This document shows positions 9,751-19,627 of a stretch of DNA of 64,000 nt, in pieces. Every line of letters begins with the position of its first letter. The stretch's first letter is position 1. The notes beneath the pieces are model-generated. The model ran no database searches. It saw nothing but the letters and a program-made list of their open reading frames with translations, and was not told where the DNA came from. Position numbers and translations under genes: made by a program. The stretch spans positions 372,001-436,000 of the forward strand of contig JAJHTX010000012.1 in the NCBI GenBank assembly GCA_032164295.1, given 5' to 3'. The DNA is from Inonotus obliquus. Lineage: Eukaryota > Basidiomycota > Agaricomycetes > Hymenochaetales > Hymenochaetaceae.

Positions 9751-12700
9751 TGACCTTCACGTGACGCAAGCACTGCTCTCGCTCTCTCGCTAACTCTTTC
9801 ATGCTACATCCATTCATACCATGATTCAGGAAGGCGAAAAGAACCTCTTGCTATAGTTTACGGGGGTGCAGGCCAGGGAGTGAGCCTGAGGACCGCACGA
9901 CACCTAGGAGCGACTTTGCTACTCGCCACTTGGTATGCATCTGCAAAGCCCACTTCATGCTCAACACATTCTGTCTCGTCGAGTTCTCCTGCGAACCACT
10001 TGGTTTCATAGCTCGAATGACTCTGTATGGCTCAATTGATATTTGATGTAGGGAACGTAGAAACGGAATGTAAGAATACTGTCCACCTCCAATATCGGGA
10101 TATTCCATAGTGCAAAGTACCTCACTTTGCACTCTGCAGGTTTCCATTGCGTCTTTTCCTGATGGGGCTGCTATTCTCTTATAAAATGCTGTAGCATCTG
10201 CCTTGTTTACCTTATCAATTGCTCCTATCCCCTGGACTGTAAACGCTCTATTGATGGCTGCCGAGGAACTTGTGTATACAAGGGAGGACACACATGATAA
10301 CCAGGATGTCGCCGCGTTCTTCAATAGCGAGTCCTCTAATTCTCTTGCCTTTCCTTCCTCTAACCGTGGCTCTATTAGGACGAGAGAGTCTTCCTGCAGG
10401 CGATCGAGCGGCGCATTATATTTTAACTTACACCGATCGCACCATTCGCCACCTTAACCTCGATCCCCTCTTCAGCTACGATCCCGATCCCGATTGGCGC
10501 CTTCACTACAATTCCGATCCCGATCCCGATCACGAGCTCTGTCACTACGTTACAGGTGAGGAGTGGCTTACGGCGCCGGATGATCAGCTAAACAAACACA
10601 TGGTAGCTTACGATGCTCAATGTCGCTTCATCGCATCTGTTCACACTCCAGTCCGCCAAGGTGTAGCTGCGGGTTGGAACGACTTATTGGAAATTCTCAT
10701 AGAAACGCTGACAGATTCTGCTGTATGTCTCTCTCATCAGCACGTTTACCACCACCTATTCGGTGCCGCTTTCCTAACGCGTTTTGCTTACGTTCATTCC
10801 GTTTAGGAACTGCCTGCGCCTGCACGTTCGCCTGCGCCAAGCGATGAAAGCCACTAACATCTGACAAATGGTTATCACTAAGCGAGTACAATAATATTAG
10901 TGAGCTTGTTGGCGGATACAGTGGAGTTGGGGTTAAAGATTCGGAATTGCATAGTACTTGTACGATTCTTGTAGTACATTATAGGGAACGTGCAATAATC
11001 CGAGAGTGATAATCCAGAAACAAACTCACATTTTGCTTGTAGTCCGTAGACAATACATCTAAGAGCCTAGCAAGAAGCTAGACCTAGAAGTTTAGTCGGC
11101 ATCCCTGCATTTTATTGACAAATAGTTTATTCTTGAAGTCTTGTTACTGCTTTGTAAGTGAGTCATAAAGGAGTCACTAGCTTATCATAACGGTATCATT
11201 ATCCGCACGTAAGCCGAGTTGGTGCCAGTACTCAACCATGCTGGCCTGTAAAGAAGTGTTTATAGAGTGATTCGCCAATGTGCACTATATTGATTGATTA
11301 CACAGGTCCTCCCGCCTCTCCCGCCTATGACGCGAGTAATACATGAATACATTCATGAAAAGGGTTCGACATTGGCCACCGTCCGTCCTATCACAACTTG
11401 AATGGAACTGAACCTGACCTTTTATGTCCAAAGTAATCATGAGTTAGTTTTCAGCTTTCAGTCTTCACCAGTCGCCAATCAATAAAGCCCGATGCCATTT
11501 ACAATTCGTGTACCGCATACGAGTATACGTGTATGTATTATACACATACAACTATACAATCAGACAATTCGAACAACTTGAACACCTCGACACAACGTAT
11601 TTCAATAACGTCTGAATAGGTATAGTGATTAAGGATAGACGAAGAGAAGAAGAGGACATGTCAACCATTCAAGACAAAGGCGTTCGGCAAAGACAAATGC
11701 AATCAGAGTGAATCATAAAGTAGTGACTCTGAGTAACGTCTGTTGTTTGACTGAAGGCATGTCGAGGAAAGACAAGGAAAGGCAGGACAGAATAGCTTGA
11801 TAGGATGCGAAATAAAAAAAAAACGGGGAATAAAGCAAGATCGGGTATATTATGAACATATTGTACAACCAAAGTCCAGGCACTTCAATTTCGATCGTAA
11901 ATCGTAAATCGTGAATTGTTAATCGTGAAAGACAAGAAATAGGATGGATAGAAAGAAAGAGAGAGAAACTTATAAATAGAGAAGAGAAGAAGCGAGGAAA
12001 GGGTGGGAAAGGACCGTAGACCATGAAAGGAAATTCAAACCAATAAACCGATAGGAGCGAAAAAAGAGAACAAAGGAAGATGCAAGGCATTATATGGCAG
12101 AAAAACGGAGAAAAGTAAAGGTCAAGAATAGAGTAGGGCTTGCGAATCCAAAGTAAAGGAAAGGAGAGAAAAAGGCGCTGTCCCTGGAGCGGGTCGTTCA
12201 ATACCACCATGGAATCGTGCTAGAAGCATGACCGTCAATTCAATATTTCTCTGAAATATAACTAAACAAGTGGAACATCGGCCTAAAGAGAGTAAAGGAA
12301 CAGGAACAGAGTTGAAAGTCCCCAGAACCGATTGCTCGCCTACATCCCGAAACAAATAAGAATATACCGACTCACCACTCGAAGCATGTAACCCTCTCAT
12401 AGTTCCCATCCACCTAGTCTCCGCCTCTTTTTCCAGAGCCGAAAGCGGAAGCGGAGACGGAAGTTCTGTCGTGATTCGATAAGGCGTTGATACGTTGGAT
12501 TCTCGACTTGGTGTCGGGGGTTGAAAATATCGATGAGGGGGAGGAGGTTAGTGGTGATAAAGGCCTTCGCCGATTCAGTACTGGTATTGGTATTGATATT
12601 GGTATTGAACTTGACGAAGACTCGCAGCTCGTTCTCATCCTCCTTCCGGTTCTCGCTTTCATAGTCGTATTCAGCGCCATTCTCGTCCTCCCATTACCCA

Positions 12701-13001
12701 ACCACGCCAAGCCAGACATACGGGACGTCATCACCATTTCTGTTCAATGATTTCGGTCAACCCAAGAACCTGAGGGCAGTGAATGACTGGTGCAGCGGTG
12801 TGGTTGTACCAGTGCGCTGTAGAGAGAAGCAAGGACAAGCGCCACAGCTGAAGAACGCCCGAGTCGACAGTAGGTTAGGATAGGAGAAGCGCGTCGTCCT
12901 CGCTGGAGCCTTGGACAATGGAAGATAGAGAAATAGAACACCGCCGCGGTGGTACTACTAGTGGCACTAGAGAGACCTCACAGAAAAGCAGAAAATGCCA
13001 T
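9751..13001 (+). repeat. Repeat unit R2 of the small-gene array
   Basis: Tandem unit of ~3.25 kb, joined directly to R1 and R3 at TGACCTTCACGTGACGC. It contains the gene at 10254-10857. The region 11640-12940 is nearly identical to 8380-9680 of R1, including the purine-rich tract and the segment open on both strands. The stretch 10858-11640 is a conserved 3' flank with one extra segment (about 11150-11290) not seen in R1. No other gene is recognised. Confidence 0.75.
10254..10857 (+). CDS. Small hypervariable four-exon protein, copy 2
   Basis: Exons 10254-10326, 10379-10555, 10607-10722 and 10807-10857 (138 codons plus stop). TATAAAA lies at 10180. Intron 1 is again GCGAGT..CTAAC..TTAG (52 nt), intron 2 GTGAGG..GTAG (51 nt) and intron 3 GTATGT..CTAAC..TTTAG (84 nt). 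Exon 2 is twice as long as in copy 1 (177 versus 90 nt) because of an added segment with runs of GATCCC that encode Asp-Pro repeats (DPDPD). Exon 4 is Pro/Ala-rich. No known domain is seen. The open frame over all exons and the retained splice signals suggest a functional, rapidly changing gene. Confidence 0.6.
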
Positions 13002-14808
13002 GACCTTCACGTGACGCAAGCACTGCTCTCGCTCTCTCGCTAACTCTTTCATGCTACATCCATTCATACCATGATTCAGGAAGGCGAAAAGAACCTCTTG
13101 CTATAGTTTACGGGGGTGCAGGCCAGGGAGTGAGCCTGAGGACCGCACGACACCTAGGAGCGACTTTGCTACTCGCCACTTGGTATGCATCTGCAAAGCC
13201 CACTTCATGCTCAACACATTCTGGCTCGTCGAGTTCTCCTGCGAACTACTTGATCTCATAGCTGTCAATATTAATGATTCTCTGTATGGCCCAAGAATAT
13301 CTGATGTGCCGGAACGCAGAAATGGCTTGTAAGAATACTGTACACCTCCAATTTCGGGACATTCCATATAGCAAAGTACTACCTCACTTTGCACTCTGCA
13401 GGTTTCCATTGCATCTTTGCCTGATGGGGCTGCTATCATCTTATAAAATGCTGTAGCATCTGCCTTGTTTACCTTATCAATTGCTCCTGTCCCCTGGACT
13501 GTAAACGCTCTATTGATGGCTGCCGGGGAACTTGTGTATACAAGGGAGGACACACATGATAACCAGGATGTCGCCGCGTTCTTCAATAGCGAGTCCTCTA
13601 ATTCTCTTGCCTTTCCTTCCTTGAACCGTGGCTCTATCGGGCCAAGCGAGTCAAGAGGCAGGCGACAATCGCGATCGAGTGGTGCAATCTATCGAAACTT
13701 TTGACGATCGCAATCGCAATCGCGTCCACGCTGCAGGTGAGGAGTGGCTTACGGACACCGGATGATCAACTAAACAAACACGAGGCAGCTTGCGATGCTC
13801 AAGAAGTCACAATCCATTTTGTTTACGCTTCCGCTTCAGCCCGCGGAGGTGTGAATAGGTATGATTTAGTGGAAAGACTCATAAAAGAGATGAATGATCA
13901 ATATGATGCAGTATGTCTCTCTTTCAGCACGTTTACCACCACCTATTCGGTGCAGCTTTCCTAACGCGTTTTGCTTACATTCATTCCGTTTAGAGACCGC
14001 ATGCGCCTGCGCCTGGCGATGAAACCCACCAACCTCTGACAAATGGTTATCACTAAGCGGGTACAATAAAATTAGTGAGCTTGATGGCGGATACAGGGAG
14101 TGGAGTTAGGGTTAAAGATTCGGAATTGCATAGTACTTGTGATCGAGTACGATTCTTGTAGTACATTATAGGAAACGTGCAATAATCCGAGAGTGATAAC
14201 CCAGAAAAATACTCACGCTTTGATTGAAATCCGTAGACAAGACATTCTGAGAGTCTGGCAAGAAGCTACTTAGAAGTTGGGTCGGAATCCTGCATTGTAT
14301 TGACAAATATATTTTCCTGAGGGTGAACCATAAGGAAGTCACTAGCTTGTCGTAATATATGCTTGATTACGCAGGTCCCGCCTATGACGCGAGTAACAGA
14401 TACATTCATGAAAAAAGCCCCGTTAGCTCACCCCTCTTATTACAACTTGACTAGAGTACTAATCTTAACGTACTGCGTTCTACCTAATGGCGAGTTAGTT
14501 TTCAGTGTTCACCAGTCGCCAATCAATAAAGTTCGAAGCCATTTTCAGTTTGTGTGCTGCATACGAGTATACATGTATGTATCATACACAATTCGAACAT
14601 CTTGAACACCTCGACACAACGTATTACAATAACGTCCGAATAGCAATCGTGATCAAGGATAGACGAAGAGAAGAAGAGGACATGTCAACCATTCAAGACA
14701 AAGGCGAACGGCAAAGACAAATGCAATCGGAGTGAATCATAAAGTAGTGATACTGAGTAACGTCTGTTGTTTGACTGAACGCAAGTCGAGGAAAGACAAG
14801 AAAAGGCA
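13002..14808 (+). repeat. Truncated repeat unit R3
   Basis: The third tandem unit matches R1/R2 from the TGACCTTCACGTG join to the start of the purine-rich tract, then breaks off after AAAGGCAG near 14808. It includes the gene at 13516-14056. The 3' flank 14057-14760 follows R1 and R4 closely. Confidence 0.7.
13516..14056 (+). pseudogene. Small hypervariable protein, copy 3 (intron 1 damaged)
   Basis: Exons by comparison: 13516-13588, 13641-13736, 13789-13910 and 13994-14056. TATAAAA lies at 13442. In intron 1 the branch point reads TTGAAC instead of CTCTAAC and the acceptor reads CGG instead of CAG, so normal splicing should fail unless the AAG at 13644-13646 serves instead. Introns 2 and 3 are intact, and exons 2-4 remain open with a Pro/Ala-rich tail ending LTNGYH. 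I call it a probable recent pseudogene. Confidence 0.5.
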
Positions 14809-15582
14809 GCTTACATGAACATTCAGCCTATATAGGGCAGTATCAGTCCGTTAGTAATCATATATCTGAGTCATCATGCTGCTATCTACATATATTGAAT
14901 TCGAAGTTCTGATAACCTCTTGAAAGGAGATTATAGGACTGCCCTCCACTTACAATGGAAATAACTGCACTCTGGAATTTTGTACAAGCTACATCACTCT
15001 GAAATTCACCTTGTAAGATAACAATCTTAATTTTTTTGTGTTTGTATGGCTAGCATAAGACTGCCTGGGTCCTTATAGATAGGGGTTTCGGAAGCATTCT
15101 TCAGAAGGGGATGTTAATGCGAATATATTGTTGACACAAGGGTGATCTGAAGCTGATACACCTTCCATCAGGTACAGAAAAATGGCTTTCTTTAGCAACA
15201 AAAGTCATCTTGCAAGATAATATAAGTCAATATTTACTAATCTGATTGTATGAACAAAGGTGGTGGTATGTACTTTTGACAAGTCCAATGTATGCGTGTG
15301 ACGTCATCACTTGATTCCATTACTTATTCAAGTCCGACACATCCTCTCTTCCTTCTGCCACCCACCATCTTATCTCAATCTTCACGACTAAGGGCAAGCT
15401 ATGTACTTTGCATTTGTTTGGATGCGCTGAAGGCAGCCCCCTTTCTGACTGAATTTATTGCTGATTTCTACCTTTATGTGGACGCGCTGCTGCCTTGTGC
15501 CCTAAATGAGTCCCCGATCCAACTGCCTAACCTTCGTCTCAAACTATATTTCGACCCTGCATTGCTGTTTACCATTCAATAG
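14809..15582. other. No recognised gene (14809-15582)
   Basis: AT-rich sequence between the truncated R3 unit and the USP7-like fragment. A 96-codon open frame at 15292-15582 has no recognisable domain. Its end (TTCAATAG) serves as the apparent 3' splice site for the following exon, so the last part is probably intron of the USP pseudogene. Confidence 0.4.
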
Positions 15583-15938
<356 letters not shown>

Positions 15939-16207
15939 TGTAAGAACACTTTTCCTTTTTCGTCTTTTCTTATTTTTCATATTCCATTACATTACTAATT
16001 TCCTTTCATTACTAATACCTTATGACTCCCTCCGTCCCATCCCGATATATTACTAATACTGCATTACTAATTCCACCCCAACCCCGACAATGCTTACTCA
16101 CCCTTACTCATTCTTGCTGACTCGTCGGCCCCCGTTGTTTGTTTGTTTATATTGTTATACTGCTGCACAGCACCTTCTTAGAGTAATACCTTCCCACGTC
16201 TCATATG

Positions 16208-16215
16208 TATATAAG
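16208..16215 (+). promoter_or_regulatory. Element A TATA box
   Basis: TATATAAG. The self-primer begins 34 nt downstream at 16242, the spacing expected of a transcription start. Confidence 0.7.
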
Positions 16216-16241
16216 TAGATAGATCTTGTCTCGTCTTCCCC

Positions 16242-16252
16242 ACTCGACTCTT
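16242..16252 (+). promoter_or_regulatory. Element A predicted RNA 5' end / self-primer
   Basis: ACTCGACTCTT is perfectly complementary over 11 nt to AAGAGTCGAGT at 16499-16509, just after the LTR. In Tf1/sushi elements the first 11 nt of the mRNA fold back in this way to prime minus-strand synthesis. Confidence 0.7.
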
Positions 16253-16498
16253 CTACTTACCACCACGACGTCTTAGGTATTCCTCTCTTGTACTTACTTA
16301 GTTTATTCAATCTACTTACCACCACGATGTCTTAGTCGTATACTGTTCCTAGACGCGTGCATTACTCAAGGTCATCCACCTTAGACGTACGTCACCGACG
16401 ACTGTGTACTCCCCCCAAGACGCAGTAGAGGTTGTTACTAGACGACCTTCGTGAGAACAGGCCTCGAACGTGTACTGCCACCTCGTCCGTCCTAACAT

Positions 16499-16509
16499 AA
16501 GAGTCGAGT
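16499..16509 (+). other. Element A primer binding site (self-priming type)
   Basis: AAGAGTCGAGT, one base after the LTR end and complementary to 16242-16252. It lacks the TGG start expected of a tRNA-primed PBS. Confidence 0.7.
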
Positions 16510-17076
16510 CTCCCCTCAGGACCGATGTCTGACTCGTCATCAACGTCTCTCCTTTGCGAGTGTCCTCTAGTAGGTCGATATTGCGTTAACCCGGGTTTAC
16601 CCGAGCACGACAGAAACCCTCAACCCTGCCCAGCGACGTTAATCAACGTTGTCGTGTATTGGATTCATAACAAGTAACCAACCCTCACTCGTCACCCTGG
16701 CTCCTAGTCGTCGTAACCGGCAGTACCGAAAGCCCAAGTCCTACATCATCCCGTTTAACCCCCTCGACTACGATCCGAACGATATTGTCGTAGGAACAGA
16801 CAGGAAAGGACGTGCTCAGTACCTTAGGCTTACGTACCGCCCCCAGCGACCAGTAGTCATTGTTAAGGAAGAAGAGGTAGAAGTAAAGATCGAGGAAGTC
16901 GACGTTAAGGTCAAAGAAGAAGACCCTTCCAGTTGGCAGAAGTCAATCGTACATTGGTGAACACTGGCATTAACATTAACGTTGCATTTTCGAGGCAACC
17001 GTATCTGGACGAAGCGGACAGACGAAGTATACTGCAGTCAGCGTATCTCTTTCGTCATCCCCCTCTGGATTTTTAA
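16510..17076 (+). other. Element A leader with decayed 5' gag sequence
   Basis: An ATG at 16525 opens a frame beginning MSDSSSTS that stops after about 50 codons. A second frame, 16649-16960, has protein-like composition (PKSYIIPFNPLDYDPND, then an E/K/V-rich tail) but no ATG. The two are one base out of register, so this is probably the frameshifted N-terminal part of A's gag. Confidence 0.4.
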
Positions 17077-17671
17077 AGTTACTATTTCCTTCGACGATAC
17101 AATCCCTGCTCGTCGACAACAACAACAAACTCATCCTCTCCCCGTCAGACCGCCACAATAGATACCGTATCGGAACGCGCGGTTCAGCATCTTGGTCAGC
17201 TTAGAAGCGGGAGGTACAGTGGAAGTCGTCAAGGTTTCTATCATACGACAAACACTGGAAAGGAACAGCGCATAGTTTGGGATCAAGCAAAAGACAATTG
17301 GGCACATGCACCAACTACCGTCCCAGCTCCCATATCATCGTTCGCCCCAACCTCGTCAACAGCTACTAGATTCTCAGCTCGTGAAGAACCTGAGGAACCA
17401 ACTGTAGGAGCATTCGATCCTCCTCAAAGTATCATATCTAGACCACCGTCGACACACGAACCTGTTCTACCTCCTGAGGACCCTATTAACGTTGAACCTC
17501 CTGAAGACGAAATGTCGCACCTCACAGCAGACGTGATCGCAGCAATTGTCGCCCAGGCCCTGGCACAGGCAGGAGTTGGACAGCCGAGGACACCAACAAA
17601 TGCACCAACAACAATGTCGACGAACAATCCATCTGTTGACAAACCAAGGCAGTATCACGGAGGCAACGAAT
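17077..17671 (+). pseudogene. Element A gag, 5' part
   Basis: The frame is open from a TAA near 17075 to the B insertion. Its first ATG is at 17512 (MSHLTADVIAAIVAQALAQ), but coding character extends well upstream (P/E/T-rich), so the original start was probably earlier. The codon at the break (GAA T|) continues in phase at 44032 once element B and one CGAAT copy are disregarded. The 3' part carries the capsid-like domain and zinc knuckle. Confidence 0.65.
17667..17671 (+). repeat. Target site duplication of element B tandem, left (CGAAT)
   Basis: CGAAT before LTR1, repeated at 44027-44031 after LTR3. The same five bases at both outer ends show that the whole five-part array occupies one insertion site. 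Confidence 0.9.
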
Positions 17672-18037
17672 TGTTAGAAAACGCTCGCCCTAAAGGGACT
17701 ATACAGTAACCACAATAGGACGGCCTCAGTGTTACGGGTTCGGCGATGCTTTTCTAAGAGTTTCCGGAGCCTACTCGGTTTTCACAAGCAGGGCAGATTC
17801 CCAAGTATAATAAGCGTTGCCTCGGACGTTTTCGTTTAACTAATCAAGTCGGGCCTCAACCTCGTTGACAGGCTAGTAGGACAAGTACCCAGCTAAACCG
17901 GTAGGTTGCCGTTCGCAAGCTTCTCTAGTCGGTGGGCGACTAATCAATCGTTCCACGCCGTAGAGTAAGAGAGGTTAAGCAGATTAGGTGGTCTTCAGAT
18001 TAGAAGCTAGATGCCTAAGAGGACTCGATGGACAAGA

Positions 18038-18053
18038 CGATCGAAAGAAAGAT
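18038..18053 (-). promoter_or_regulatory. Element B predicted RNA 5' end / self-primer
   Basis: Sense ATCTTTCTTTCGATCG, 34 nt downstream of the TATA box. It is complementary over 16 nt to the PBS next to the 5' LTR (30041-30056 and 42428-42443). The same site is present in LTR2 (30425-30440), in LTR3 and in both solo LTRs. Confidence 0.75.
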
Positions 18054-18080
18054 AGGGAGCTACGGTCTAAGTCTACAACT

Positions 18081-18087
18081 ATTTATA
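18081..18087 (-). promoter_or_regulatory. Element B TATA box
   Basis: Sense TATAAAT within GGTATAAATAG. The distance to the self-primer start (34 nt) equals that in element A. Copies lie at +12387 and +24774 and in the solo LTRs. Confidence 0.75.
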
Positions 18088-18158
18088 CCTTTTCCTCATG
18101 TTGTGGACGGACCACTTCCTACGCTCCGTAGTTCCTACTCTCGATCTGATTCGTTATT

Positions 18159-18452
18159 CTAGCTTCCAAACTCGTGCGGTAATTCCATTGTTCTGCTGCG
18201 GATTGACTCATCGACTGCGCCCTGTGCAAGGCGATGACTCGGCGTTGACTCATCTTGACTTGAACTGAATTGAAACCTATGCTCGGGGTCGGCCTTGTGC
18301 TGCGCCCTGTGCATAGAGTGAGTCAGTGAGTGAGTCATTGAATGCGTGTTCGTATGCCATTGGTTTTGCATGGCTGCGCCGTAGTTAGAGTTCGCTCGTC
18401 CGCAGTTGCTCGTGCGTTTAAGGCATTCCGTCGGGGTTCCGTTGTATAGCAT
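18159..18452 (-). CDS. Possible 97-codon ORF in U3 of LTR1
   Basis: Opens with ATG inside the end of the 258-codon U3 ORF in another frame. It encodes an H/S/T-rich peptide with THSMTHSLTHSMH repeats that result from the TGAGTCA-rich DNA. It is open in all five LTRs. Coding is doubtful because the repeats look like promoter sequence. Confidence 0.2.
   Translation of the reverse strand: MLYNGTPTECLKRTSNCGRANSNYGAAMQNQWHTNTHSMTHSLTHSMHRAQHKADPEHRFQFSSSQDESTPSHRLAQGAVDESIRSRTMELPHEFGS
18204..18337. promoter_or_regulatory. Cluster of TGASTCA (Gcn4/AP-1-type) sites in U3
   Basis: Four perfect TGA(C/G)TCA sites at 18204-18210, 18246-18252, 18319-18325 and 18331-18337, plus a one-off TGACTCG at 18235-18241. 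They lie 115-255 bp upstream of the TATA box in sense orientation. This is the binding word of fungal Gcn4/CpcA bZIP activators, so regulation by amino-acid starvation is a reasonable inference. The cluster is repeated in every B LTR. Confidence 0.6.
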
Positions 18453-19194
18453 CTGGGGCTATGAAGGCTGTGATTTGCTTGTCGCCTCGGGACTCTTGTT
18501 CGGGGCCGTCAAGTGTGATTCGACATCGGATATCATCGTGGGGAAACCAAGGTGGTTTAACGTATGTGCCTATGGCGATGAGTATCCGTACACTTCGTCG
18601 AGTATCGTTCGAAGGTATTCTCCAGCCTAGGTATAGGTCTCCTTGTAGTCGAATAGCTTTGCAGTATGCCCATAGTTCCCTGAGTGTGTTTGCAACCCAT
18701 GCCGCTGTTATCGGTGAGCGGCGGTTCGTAACATAGTCTGCACTGATCTCCACGAATGTGCTTGGGCACTCGAGTGCTAATATGTCGTGGATTCCTACTA
18801 TTGTCCAGTGCGTCTTTGGTTGCATGCCTATTGCCGTATCCATTGCTATTGTTGACCTCGTGCGATTTCGAACGACCTCCGGGGGATTGTGGTATTCTCG
18901 ATAAGCTGTTGCTCGTTCGCTGGACACATGATATGTCAACATGCCCGTTGCCTCCCGTAGTATTATCTTGTGTAGGTCTTCGATGATCTGTCGCACTCTT
19001 CTGCATTTATAGCAAGCCGTTGGAGGTTGCTGTACTTGCTGCATCGTTTGCGAAGGTTTAGTGTGATCGTCGGGATTAACGTTGCTAGCCGATGCTTCTT
19101 GATCGTCGGCTTCGGATTGTATTAGATTCGCGTGTTCTCCGCTTCTCGCTGTCGATCCTGATCGTCTCCGGCCAGTGAAATTAACCGGTCCCAT
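18418..19194 (-). CDS. U3 ORF (258 aa) inside LTR1
   Basis: The sense-strand ORF starts with ATG 58 bp inside the LTR and lies wholly in U3, so it would be at the 3' end of genomic RNA. It begins MGPVNFTGRRRSGS, has a CYKC pair near residue 60 and a conserved-looking middle (THWTIVGIHDILALECPSTF). I recognise no domain. It is uninterrupted in all five B LTRs, and two of those are solo LTRs that have diverged by missense changes only. LTR-encoded ORFs are rare (MMTV sag is the best-known positional analogue). It may be an accessory protein or a chance long frame; its length and composition favour real coding. Confidence 0.55.
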   Translation of the reverse strand: MGPVNFTGRRRSGSTARSGEHANLIQSEADDQEASASNVNPDDHTKPSQTMQQVQQPPTACYKCRRVRQIIEDLHKIILREATGMLTYHVSSERATAYREYHNPPEVVRNRTRSTIAMDTAIGMQPKTHWTIVGIHDILALECPSTFVEISADYVTNRRSPITAAWVANTLRELWAYCKAIRLQGDLYLGWRIPSNDTRRSVRILIAIGTYVKPPWFPHDDIRCRITLDGPEQESRGDKQITAFIAPDAIQRNPDGMP

Positions 19195-19252
19195 CCGGGG
19201 TAGTTTCGATCGACGTTCCTAATCGAATCAAAATTTCAGCACAATCCTTTCA

Positions 19253-19265
19253 CTCGCCCCCCTCC
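19253..19265 (-). other. Element B polypurine tract (left copy)
   Basis: Sense GGAGGGGGGCGAG immediately upstream of the 3' LTR, the expected plus-strand primer. The same tract is at 31640-31652 for the right copy. Confidence 0.85.
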
Positions 19266-19627
19266 AAGATCTTTACTCGATAGGGAAAAGATCTCAATTG
19301 GGTTGAAATTGCGATGAGATCGTAGGATCGTGTGCGAAATTAGTGACGATGTTGCTTCGTATTTCCTTCGAAATTCGTGTGCGTGATGCAGTTGAAAGAC
19401 TTATTGAAGTCTGAAATCGTATCCTGAGCTCGATTTGAGAGCGTGCTTCGAGGGTAATTTGAAGAAAGTAAAGGGAGATAGCTTGGCTCCCAGTCGAATG
19501 GTTGTTTCTTCTTGTAAATTTCCTTTAAGTTTCACTTTAGTGGACTTAGACTTGTCACACCAAAAGCAAAATAAAAAAAAATTTTCTTTATTATTTTTCC
19601 TCCCTCTGCACCTCTTGCCCTGCCGGT
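19266..19627 (-). other. Element B 3' spacer (left copy)
   Basis: About 360 bp between ORF-Y and the polypurine tract. No coding frame with protein character is seen. The copy is at 31653-32014. Confidence 0.5.

Larger units (their letters stand above)
15939..16497 (+). repeat. Element A 5' LTR
   Basis: 559 bp, starting TGTAAGAACACT and ending CCTAACA. U3 is 15939-16241, and R-U5 starts at the predicted start site 16242. U5 contains an imperfect ~24-bp direct repeat (CTACTTACCACCACGA..). Confidence 0.92.
17672..19252 (-). repeat. Element B LTR1 (3' LTR of left copy)
   Basis: 1581 bp; on the plus strand it starts TGTTAGAAAACG and ends AATCCTTTCA. In sense orientation U3 is 19252-18054 and R-U5 is 18053-17672. 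It holds the U3 ORF, a TGASTCA cluster, a TATA box and the self-primer. Confidence 0.92.

Noticed and set aside
9851..10324. 157-codon minus-strand frame in R2 (and 161 codons in R3) as a gene
   Set aside because: The frame is not kept between units: blocks shift register in R2-R5 and stops interrupt R1. It overlaps the better supported plus-strand small gene. Kept only as a finding.
16498..16520. tRNA-primed PBS for element A
   Set aside because: No TGG start or match to a tRNA 3' end that I can recognise, while an 11-nt self-complementary match is present.
18557..19006. 149-codon frame overlapping the U3 ORF
   Set aside because: Shadow frame of the longer U3 ORF with low-complexity composition.
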